Positions 1 to 5,012 of a stretch of DNA of 7,323 nt are shown here, one piece after another. Numbering within the stretch: the stretch's first letter is position 1; each line of letters begins with the position of its first letter. Below the pieces are notes generated by a model. That model did not search any database. It saw only the letters and a program-made list of their open reading frames with translations, and was not told the DNA's origin. The translations under genes were made by a program, and so were the position numbers. Source of the DNA: Methanobacteriota archaeon (GTDB taxonomy: Archaea; Thermoplasmatota; Poseidoniia; Poseidoniales; SP79); contig PAZI01000027.1 in the NCBI GenBank assembly GCA_002715545.1, positions 1,471 to 8,793 on the forward strand, read 5' to 3'.

Positions 1-577
1 TGCCATCACGGTCAGCATCATTTTGCTCATGATTAAATACTCCGTTGCAATTATCTACTAAGTTTAATACACCATCCCCATCTAGATCGGGATCGCATGC
101 GTCTCCCATAGTGTCTAAATCTGTATCATATTGCTCGGGGTTATACACTCCTGGACAGTTGTCGGCGTTGAAACCATATTCAGGAATTCCGTCGCCGTCC
201 AGATCAGGAGCGCATAAATCTGAAGACTCGGTAGGATCTCCCTCTAGCATGGGGCAAGGATCCACTAAATTATCTAATCCGTCACCATCAATATCTTTAT
301 CACATGCATCTCCCTCATCGTCTCCATCGACATTAGATTGATCAGCATTAAAGACTTTTGGACAATTATCTGAAACATTCTTTATTCCATCATTGTCTAA
401 ATCATCGTCACACAGATCTCCGATTCCGTCGCTTTCTAAGTCCCACTGATTTTGGTTGTGAGTATCACGGCAGTTATCGCATAAGTCTCCCACGCCGTCC
501 CCATCACTGTCAAACTGTTCACGATTCGGTTGCCTAGGGCAGTTATCATAAGAATCCTCCACTCCATCATCATCATA
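1..577 (-). repeat. Thrombospondin type 3 repeat-coding block
   Basis: This part of the secreted protein gene encodes about five successive Asp-rich units, each holding a DxDxDG loop followed by DNC or a related Cys motif and a Q/D-rich turn. Units differ in length: one is expanded and carries an extra Cys near residue 186, and one lacks the NCP element. The units have diverged at the DNA level, so this is an old protein repeat and not a recent tandem DNA duplication. It continues past the window edge. Confidence 0.8.
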
Positions 578-769
578 ATCATCGGCGCTTTGATATGTAT
601 CGCCTAGATCAGTATTGTTTATAAGTATGGCGCCACCACCTCCGGCATTACCACCACCAGACATCTCCGGTGTTCCACATTCCCCATAATTGTTATCACA
701 CTCTAATGGAGCGTCTTGTCCCATAGCGATTATGGGAAACATTAACAAAACTACAATTAGCTTATTCAT
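1..769 (-). CDS. Secreted thrombospondin type 3 repeat protein, 3' end missing
   Basis: Open from an ATG at 769 to the window edge, 256 codons with no stop, so the C-terminus is missing. Residues 1-17 form a signal peptide (hydrophobic core IVVLLMFPII, likely cleavage AMG/QD). A short Cys pair and a glycine-rich linker (about 37-46) precede acidic repeats from about residue 65 to the edge. The repeat pattern is DxDxDGxxDxxDNCPxxxNxxQxDxDxDGxGDxCD, the thrombospondin type 3 calcium-binding signature, with paired cysteines. In known proteins such repeats wrap around many Ca2+ ions and act as stiff extracellular spacers or adhesive modules. The start overlaps the stop of the preceding gene as ATGA, with AGAGG just upstream. 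No catalytic or anchoring domain is visible; one could lie in the missing part. I infer an extracellular or envelope-attached protein; the repeat identity is secure, the role is not. Confidence 0.9.
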   Translation of the reverse strand, partial: MNKLIVVLLMFPIIAMGQDAPLECDNNYGECGTPEMSGGGNAGGGGAILINNTDLGDTYQSADDYDDDGVEDSYDNCPRQPNREQFDSDGDGVGDLCDNCRDTHNQNQWDLESDGIGDLCDDDLDNDGIKNVSDNCPKVFNADQSNVDGDDEGDACDKDIDGDGLDNLVDPCPMLEGDPTESSDLCAPDLDGDGIPEYGFNADNCPGVYNPEQYDTDLDTMGDACDPDLDGDGVLNLVDNCNGVFNHEQNDADRDG

Positions 770-939
770 CCTCTGCCTGTTCCTCTTACCTGATCTGGGA
801 GGGTCACGTCATGAATCCACCCACTAATATTTTCCGCTTTTTCTCTGCCGACAAATGGAAGAGAAATCAAATACAAAACTTCACTAACTGGGTGACTTAT
901 AATATTATGCACAGTCCAGTTTTTCCACAACTTATCCAT
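766..939 (-). CDS. Small phage-type protein with conserved His motifs (57 aa)
   Basis: The product has the pattern WKNWTVHNIISHP, then SEVLYLISLPF, and near the end WIHDVTLP. I recognise this order (W-N-VHN-I-HP-E-L, then G-WIHD-TLP) from small uncharacterised proteins of tailed phages; no function is known to me. Histidines 11, 16 and 43 plus Asp44 could bind metal, and residues 18-30 are hydrophobic, perhaps a short membrane-associated helix. A longer reading from an ATG at 999 is possible, but I chose the ATG at 939. It has GAAGG at good spacing, and it overlaps the stop of the preceding mini-gene by eight bases (ATGGATAA), which explains translational coupling. The stop overlaps the next start as ATGA. 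The frame is confident; the function is unknown. Confidence 0.75.
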   Translation of the reverse strand: MDKLWKNWTVHNIISHPVSEVLYLISLPFVGREKAENISGWIHDVTLPDQVRGTGRG

Positions 940-1057
940 CTGTACCTTCAGGCTTTTTTCCCCAAGCGACCCAACATAGCGGGCCGAAAAATAAAACATC
1001 TGAAATTACGCCTAGGTATAATGGCGCATCTAGAAAATATTGAGTTAGAGTAAACAT
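932..1057 (-). CDS. 41-aa single-span membrane protein (MFTL pair, second copy)
   Basis: A short frame beginning MFTLTQYFLD and ending KKPEGTDG. Residues about 13-32 (YLGVISDVLFFGPLCWVAW) are hydrophobic and aromatic, followed by a basic pair, so a single membrane span with a charged C-terminus is likely. It resembles the neighbouring 42-residue product: both start MFTL, have a Gln/aromatic/LD stretch, then G-x-x-SD-x-x-x-F before the span. A local duplication is the simplest explanation. The ATG overlaps the TAA of its upstream neighbour as TAATG, and its own TAA lies inside the start region of the next gene. No function is recognised; a holin-like or lysis-regulating role is only suggested by location. 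Confidence 0.65.
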   Translation of the reverse strand: MFTLTQYFLDAPLYLGVISDVLFFGPLCWVAWGKKPEGTDG

Positions 1058-1185
1058 TACTCTTCCTCTGCTTTCTTTTTTTTATAAAGCTTATACGACC
1101 AATAAAGGCCTAAGAATAAAAAGAAATCTGATCCCATTCCATACCAGATATTACTTCCATCAAGCCAAGCCTGAAGTGTAAACAT
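1057..1185 (-). CDS. 42-aa single-span membrane protein (MFTL pair, first copy)
   Basis: The product begins MFTLQAWLDG, has a hydrophobic aromatic span at about 12-33 including YGMGSDFFLFLGLYW, and ends with a basic then acidic tail (YKKKKAEEE). The lysine cluster after the span predicts a cytoplasmic C-terminus by the positive-inside rule. A purine-rich AGAGGATAAAGAATA precedes the ATG, which overlaps the upstream TAA in a TAATG arrangement; its stop overlaps the next start the same way. It is a likely paralog of the following 41-residue protein. Placement among tiny membrane genes downstream of an M15 peptidase suggests a lysis or membrane function, but no family is recognised. Confidence 0.65.
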   Translation of the reverse strand: MFTLQAWLDGSNIWYGMGSDFFLFLGLYWSYKLYKKKKAEEE

Positions 1186-1346
1186 TATTCTTTATCCTCT
1201 AAATTAATAGTACAAACTTTTTTACAACCACAGTCTTCATCCTCATAACCTTCGAGGTTATTTTTTCTTGCCTTATCTGCAAACCACTTCCCGCCATACA
1301 ACGCTATGAACACTGAAATCCAGAATATGATATCGGAAAGCTCCAT
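1185..1346 (-). CDS. 53-aa membrane protein with Cys cluster
   Basis: One hydrophobic span at about residues 5-19 (DIIFWISVFIALYGG) is followed by a charged segment WFADKARKNN, an acidic patch and a cysteine cluster CGCKKVC at residues 39-45, then an acidic tail. Basic residues after the span predict the C-terminal part in the cytoplasm, where CxCxxxC could bind a metal or thiol partner. Both ends share a base with neighbours (TAATG at start and end), so it belongs to a tightly coupled run. I do not recognise the family. Size and topology fit a small phage membrane protein; function is open. Confidence 0.65.
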   Translation of the reverse strand: MELSDIIFWISVFIALYGGKWFADKARKNNLEGYEDEDCGCKKVCTINLEDKE

Positions 1347-1624
1347 TACTTTTTCTCCTTTTCTACTTTTTCAATTTTCTTGAGGATTGCTAGTATTTCA
1401 TCCATATCTTTTTCTACATTTCGAAGTTGTGCGGTAAGCAAGGCAACTTCTTGGATGACCCTAGACTTGTGTTCTGATTGAATCTTTGCAATATCAGCTG
1501 TGACTTTATTGGACTCTGCTGTCTGATTCATTACCATAAACCCAGCAATTCCCAAGCAGCCCACTAATAGAATTGTCACAATATTGATTAAATTTTCTAG
1601 ACCTTTTTTACTATTTCTATTCAT
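1346..1624 (-). CDS. Membrane-anchored coiled-coil protein (92 aa), i-spanin-like topology
   Basis: A short basic N-terminus (MNRNSKKG) precedes one strong membrane span at about residues 12-33. The rest, about 40-92, is a heptad-rich charged helix (IAKIQSEHKS, LLTAQLRNVEKDMDEILAILKKIEK) that should form a coiled coil, ending in a Lys/Glu tail. N-in topology with a periplasmic coiled coil is the layout of inner-membrane spanins (Rz type), and the gene directly follows an M15 peptidase; but coiled-coil membrane proteins are common, so this is inference. No ribosome-binding sequence precedes the ATG. Instead a perfect TATAAT ends six bases before it, so the mRNA may begin at or next to the start codon. 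The TAA overlaps the next ATG. Confidence 0.8.
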   Translation of the reverse strand: MNRNSKKGLENLINIVTILLVGCLGIAGFMVMNQTAESNKVTADIAKIQSEHKSRVIQEVALLTAQLRNVEKDMDEILAILKKIEKVEKEKK

Positions 1625-1630
1625 GCAAAA

Positions 1631-1658
1631 ATTATATTACATGATTCTAGAATGTTCA
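1631..1658 (-). promoter_or_regulatory. Candidate promoter with palindrome, possibly leaderless
   Basis: Reading the minus strand, TGAACA (1658-1653, four of six matches to the -35 consensus) is followed by 16 bases and a perfect TATAAT (1636-1631). A ten-base perfect palindrome ATTCTAGAAT (1644-1653) sits in the spacer and could bind a dimeric repressor. Only six bases separate the -10 box from the ATG at 1624, so the predicted transcription start falls about at that ATG. It would drive the mini-gene cluster and the repeat protein independently of the M15 gene, whose stop codon it overlaps. In an AT-rich genome a chance TATAAT is possible. Confidence 0.45.
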
Positions 1659-2060
1659 TGACTTTTGGTAATCTTTGATGCCTTTACCATACCATCGTCG
1701 ATTAAACCCACGGACGTCGTAATGTGTGAAGTGAGTGTATAGACCAACACCACCTTTTTTCATTTTACCCTCTTTTATCAGGTGTACGATAGCAGATTTC
1801 ACTTCATCAGGTGTCATGTCTTTTACGATTAAATCACCCGCTTTCGCAAGGAGGTGTTGACTTCTTCTAGCGCCACCAATCTTTTTGTTATACGCTAGAG
1901 ATCTATATCCTGAAATGACCGTTATTGGCTTTTGGATGTAGTCTCGTAAAATCTGTAGATTTTCTGCTAGCTCTCTTACATTATCCATATACTCTTCAGG
2001 TACATCTGATCCATCACGACACCTAAACTCATGTAGCGAAAAATTTTCTGTTAGCTTCAT
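1656..2060 (-). CDS. M15-family D-Ala-D-Ala-type peptidase, probable endolysin
   Basis: A 134-residue single-domain zinc peptidase of the M15 (VanY/Peptidase_M15_3) type, which cleaves peptide cross-bridges of peptidoglycan. It begins with the family's usual NFSLHEFRC. The core has SGYRS (50-54) and SQHLLAKAGD (67-76), giving zinc ligands His69 and Asp76, then GGVGLY and FTHYDVRG with the third ligand His113 and catalytic Asp115 nearby. The usual Gly in SQHLxGxAxD is Ala72 here, a mild deviation. There is no signal peptide, as in holin-dependent endolysins and virion peptidases. AAGGAAGAG precedes the ATG, which overlaps the stop of the 30-residue frame as ATGA. Downstream small membrane genes fit a lysis module. 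Family assignment is firm; endolysin versus virion peptidase is inference. Confidence 0.9.
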   Translation of the reverse strand: MKLTENFSLHEFRCRDGSDVPEEYMDNVRELAENLQILRDYIQKPITVISGYRSLAYNKKIGGARRSQHLLAKAGDLIVKDMTPDEVKSAIVHLIKEGKMKKGGVGLYTHFTHYDVRGFNRRWYGKGIKDYQKS

Positions 2061-2149
2061 TGCTCTTCCTTTGGATCGAGTATATCATCTTCTAGCCATA
2101 TAGTAGAATACAGCCAGTTAGCGTACATAAGACAAATCTTTTTAATCAT
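2057..2149 (-). CDS. 30-aa mini-protein coupled between hydrolase and peptidase genes
   Basis: A very short frame, beginning MIKKICLMYANWLYS and ending LDPKEEQ. Its ATG overlaps the hydrolase stop as ATGA and its stop overlaps the M15 start as ATGA, so it fills the gap exactly. A good TAGGTGAAACGA ribosome-binding stretch precedes it. The N-terminal two thirds form a basic, aromatic, mildly amphipathic helix, and the tail is acidic; it could lie on the membrane but is not clearly a span. The frame could exist only to couple translation from the hydrolase to the peptidase. No family is recognised. Confidence 0.5.
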   Translation of the reverse strand: MIKKICLMYANWLYSTIWLEDDILDPKEEQ

Positions 2150-3045
2150 TTCGTTTCACCTAACAGGTCCGATAATCTAACTATATTATTTCCAATTAGT
2201 TTGTGAGACCACCCTTTGTTTTTAACATAAAATTTCAGATTGTCAGGCATATCTTGGAATTGCCCTAAAAAAGCCGTTGTTCTTTTCCAAGGGCTTAGCC
2301 ATTTTTGAACAAAAACTTTGACTAAGATATTCGATTCTCCAAGACATCCGTCCCAAGCGTTTTGAAGCCACAAGCCATAAGAAGAATCAGACCACACTAC
2401 AATACTTGGGTTTAGTTTGCAAAGATCACCAGTAATCCCCAGCCGCTTAATAGTGCTACCCCCAGCAGAGTGACCAACAACACGATAGTCAATTTTGCCA
2501 AGTCTGCTTTTTGTTCTGGTAACATCGCTAGCCCCACTCTCTACATGATTAAGTAATACGCTCTCTACCTGACTGACAAAATTCATGAAATCGCCAGGCT
2601 TGAGCCAAAGTAGACTATTTCTTTTTGTCGGGGTGCTTGTATGAACTGACCATGGCATTTCCGGAATTACTACCACGAAATTCTTTGAACCAACTAACGG
2701 AACAAATTGCTTAAGAGTTCTATCTTCGAAGGTCCGTTGAGGAACATAGCCGTAATGGCCGTGAAACCACATAACGGCTATAAAATCTTTGGTAAGATCT
2801 GTATCTTTAGGGATCCAGACTATTACATCACGATGGCCTTTTCGATGCAGTTTATCTTTACCGCCAACTTTCTTTTTAATATATGTAGTTGAACTGACAG
2901 TGCTAACTTTGTCTAAAGAACCTGTCCATTCTTTGACTACCTTTTTATTTACACCCTTCTCCCAATGCACCGTATGTACAATCGTTTGGGAGAAAGCTAA
3001 TGAAGTAGACAAAACTATCCACAACAACGTCACAAAATACTTCAT
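2146..3045 (-). CDS. Secreted alpha/beta hydrolase (esterase/lipase-like)
   Basis: A 299-residue exported hydrolase. Residues 1-19 are a signal peptide (LLWIVLSTSLAFS, likely cleaved before Gln20). The mature part has an oxyanion-side WFHGHYGY at 93-100, the strand VVVIPEMPW at 124-132, and the nucleophile elbow GHSAGG at 191-196 with Ser193. Candidate triad partners are Asp220 in VWSDSSYG and His281 in GWSHKLIG. Substrate cannot be read from sequence; esters of lipids or polysaccharides are possible. AAAGGA precedes the ATG twelve bases after the previous stop. It follows a lipoprotein hydrolase with the same GHSAGG elbow, but the two are otherwise dissimilar. An exported serine hydrolase is unusual among phage-like genes, hinting at action on the envelope or outside the cell. 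Confidence 0.8.
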   Translation of the reverse strand: MKYFVTLLWIVLSTSLAFSQTIVHTVHWEKGVNKKVVKEWTGSLDKVSTVSSTTYIKKKVGGKDKLHRKGHRDVIVWIPKDTDLTKDFIAVMWFHGHYGYVPQRTFEDRTLKQFVPLVGSKNFVVVIPEMPWSVHTSTPTKRNSLLWLKPGDFMNFVSQVESVLLNHVESGASDVTRTKSRLGKIDYRVVGHSAGGSTIKRLGITGDLCKLNPSIVVWSDSSYGLWLQNAWDGCLGESNILVKVFVQKWLSPWKRTTAFLGQFQDMPDNLKFYVKNKGWSHKLIGNNIVRLSDLLGETK

Positions 3046-3057
3046 TTGCTTTTCCTT

Positions 3058-4113
3058 TCATTCTATGACCTGGATCATTCCAGACATAACCCAATCATTA
3101 AGGCCTTGGGCTGACCAAACTATATCTCCATCTGACGATAAACCCGTCAACGATATTACAGCTGCAGTTCCTAATGCGGTAATGACTGGTCGGATGTCAT
3201 CATCTAAAAATTCTGTTTCTCTATTTTCACAATTAGAAGTACAGCCAAAGTTAGTTGGGCTTTCATAATCACAATGATCTGAACTCGTAACTTTGACCAC
3301 TCTTTTTCTTTCTATCAATCCGTATAAATCTAAACCATTATTGTCAGCGTTACAAGTAGAGGGTTCTCCAATTATACCAAACACCGGTATTGATACACTC
3401 CCCGCATAGTCACGCCCAATAAAATTACGAACGCCTGGTACATCTTGAGTATCAGTAGCGTCCAGCCCCAATACACCTAAGGCATTATCGTCTTGAGACG
3501 CTGCAATAATAGCTGCCAACCCGCCGGCGGAATGTCCGGCGTATACTACTCTATTATTCCCAGCTAGTTCTCTCATGTTTTGACCGTTCATTTCGTGATC
3601 AACACCAGTAAATACATTATAGTGGCACAACGTAGGAAGTACAACTTCTACTCCCCACGATGAAAGATGTTCAGCCCAGCCAGACATAGCGCCAGAACCA
3701 CGAGCGAACCCATGCCCTAGGATTACAATGGGGGGATTAGGAATACCCATAGGCGTATAAACAGAGTAACTTATGCTGCAATTTGTTACCTCCGTCGAAG
3801 CTCTTTCTTGTTGTACTTCATAACTTCCACGCTGCGAGAAATCTAACACTTGTTGAGCCAGTGGATCATTTACCCCCATATCTTCAGAGCTCATAATGGG
3901 AGGCTCAGATTGGGAAGCCATATCTTCTTCAACTTCGCTGGCATCTCTCAATACCGGTCTTGCGTCTTGAGATGTATCTATCACGGGCAATGGAGCTGCA
4001 TCTCTGTCAAGGTTTAGGCGAGGCATTATTCCAGCATCGTTTGTTACAAGGGTATCATCTTCGTCACAAGACACGATAGAAATTAAGCACAAGCTAATTA
4101 ATAATAATCTCAT
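3058..4113 (-). CDS. Lipoprotein alpha/beta hydrolase (chlorophyllase/PETase-like fold)
   Basis: A 351-residue lipoprotein. The signal LLLISLCLISIVSC gives lipidated Cys16, followed by Asp17-Glu18; in enterobacteria Asp at +2 favours inner-membrane retention, and whether that applies here is unknown. Residues 17-85 are an acidic, Asp/Ala/Pro-rich linker typical of exported lipoproteins. The hydrolase domain starts near 115: VILGHGFARGS (130-140, oxyanion loop), nucleophile elbow GHSAGG (193-198, Ser195), LDATD (Asp218 or Asp221) and SSDHCDYES with His280. This order resembles the chlorophyllase/dienelactone/PET-hydrolase branch of the fold. Cysteines 254, 281, 291 and 295 surround the His loop and probably form disulfides, in line with export. 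Its start overlaps the previous stop as ATGA. Hydrolase call is firm; substrate is unknown. Confidence 0.82.
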   Translation of the reverse strand: MRLLLISLCLISIVSCDEDDTLVTNDAGIMPRLNLDRDAAPLPVIDTSQDARPVLRDASEVEEDMASQSEPPIMSSEDMGVNDPLAQQVLDFSQRGSYEVQQERASTEVTNCSISYSVYTPMGIPNPPIVILGHGFARGSGAMSGWAEHLSSWGVEVVLPTLCHYNVFTGVDHEMNGQNMRELAGNNRVVYAGHSAGGLAAIIAASQDDNALGVLGLDATDTQDVPGVRNFIGRDYAGSVSIPVFGIIGEPSTCNADNNGLDLYGLIERKRVVKVTSSDHCDYESPTNFGCTSNCENRETEFLDDDIRPVITALGTAAVISLTGLSSDGDIVWSAQGLNDWVMSGMIQVIE

Positions 4114-5012
4114 ATTCTTCCCGCCGCATCAAGAGTAGCTAGTACTCCATCGATAGTCCAGAACGCTGTCCATATTTCAGTTTGAGCTGGCCAGCCACCC
4201 CATGATTGCTCAAGCAGCCATCGGTTATTCCATGATTTAGTTCGAATGGTCTGATACGAAAGAGTAATTGTTGTATCTCTCCCAAACGCACCATCAATCC
4301 ATCGTCCAAAGAAGAAACCATTTAAAATATCTTCAGCGTCGGTCTCGTAGTATCGCTTAAGGTCATCTAAAAAGTCCGGTGTAATCTCTATCATCAATTC
4401 GCCAAGGACAAAGTAATCATCTTTTTGATCTTCAACCGTATCGATAGCTACTAAGGAATATGGCAGGTCTAAAGTAAGATGCGCGACCATAGCTACTACC
4501 ACTGCTCGTGTCCGCGAGACATCAGGTTGATCAGCTAAATAGTAGTAATGTGCCCAAGCGTATGAAGGGCTTTCTCCGATGAGTATCGCCCTAAGACTGG
4601 ATAGATATCTAGACGCAAAATCAACTACAATTTTCTTAGCCCATTCCGTATCTTCAATTTCGTTATTCTCAATAGCTTGAATAATTCGATTTGTGATATG
4701 TCGATATGCTGTTGGAAATAAACCCCAAGCATCATTACAATTCTCAAATGTAGACGCTATATTATCGATACGAAAAAATGTGGTATAAATTGTTTCGTCG
4801 TCTGTTAATCTGGTTAGCTCAATCAACTTATGAATTGAACCTTCTGCAATTGTATTTTCGCTACATAGCTGTAGACTATTTACATCGTCATATTTACCTT
4901 TGTTTACGTAAGGGTCGTAACTATGTTGTACAGCAATATTAGATTCATCAATATTGGCACAACCGACCGCTACAAAGATAAAAGATAGTATCACATAATT
5001 TATATTTTTCAT
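4110..5012 (-). CDS. DUF5995-like lipoprotein
   Basis: A 300-residue lipoprotein: the signal INYVILSFIFVAVGC gives lipidated Cys18. After a polar linker to about residue 55, the mature domain is mainly helical. It shows FPTAYRHITNRIIQAIE (99-115), EWAKKIVVDFASRYLSSLRA (123-142) and WAHYYYLAD, then a hydrophobic stretch VVVAMVAHLTLDLPYSLVAI (171-190), and ends WTIDGVLATLDAA. This order, especially YxxIT, the FAxRYLxxL helix and the AHLxLDLP motif, matches my recollection of the uncharacterised family DUF5995; no activity is known to me. His178 and Asp182 in the AHLTLDLP motif are candidate functional residues. The ATG overlaps the previous stop as ATGA with GAAGG upstream. Its tight coupling to the hydrolase lipoprotein suggests that they act together at the envelope. 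Confidence 0.65.
   Translation of the reverse strand: MKNINYVILSFIFVAVGCANIDESNIAVQHSYDPYVNKGKYDDVNSLQLCSENTIAEGSIHKLIELTRLTDDETIYTTFFRIDNIASTFENCNDAWGLFPTAYRHITNRIIQAIENNEIEDTEWAKKIVVDFASRYLSSLRAILIGESPSYAWAHYYYLADQPDVSRTRAVVVAMVAHLTLDLPYSLVAIDTVEDQKDDYFVLGELMIEITPDFLDDLKRYYETDAEDILNGFFFGRWIDGAFGRDTTITLSYQTIRTKSWNNRWLLEQSWGGWPAQTEIWTAFWTIDGVLATLDAAGRI

Noticed and set aside
45..341. Plus-strand open frame rich in Ser and Pro (98 codons)
   Set aside because: It is the antisense of the Asp/Gly repeat codons of the secreted repeat protein; its apparent repeats only mirror that gene, and all neighbours are on the minus strand.
939..999. Longer N-terminus for the 57-residue protein, starting at the ATG at 999
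   Set aside because: That ATG lacks a ribosome-binding sequence and the extension would overlap the 41-residue gene by about 60 bases; the ATG at 939 has GAAGG and a short overlap like its neighbours.
811..1053. Plus-strand open frame of 80 codons
   Set aside because: It is antisense to two coupled mini-genes that have ribosome-binding sites and exact stop/start overlaps; it has no such context.
2789..3268. Plus-strand open frame of 159 codons spanning two hydrolase genes
   Set aside because: It lies antisense to both hydrolases, crosses their junction and has no recognisable motif or ribosome-binding site.
3523..3542. GC-rich inverted repeat CGCCGG / CCGGCG
   Set aside because: It falls on the codons for the GHSAGG nucleophile elbow, has only six pairs and no T-tract, so it is explained by coding.
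4139..4321. Minus-strand alternative frame within the DUF5995-like gene
   Set aside because: It sits wholly inside a gene with a clear lipoprotein signal and family motifs, and has no coupling or motif of its own.
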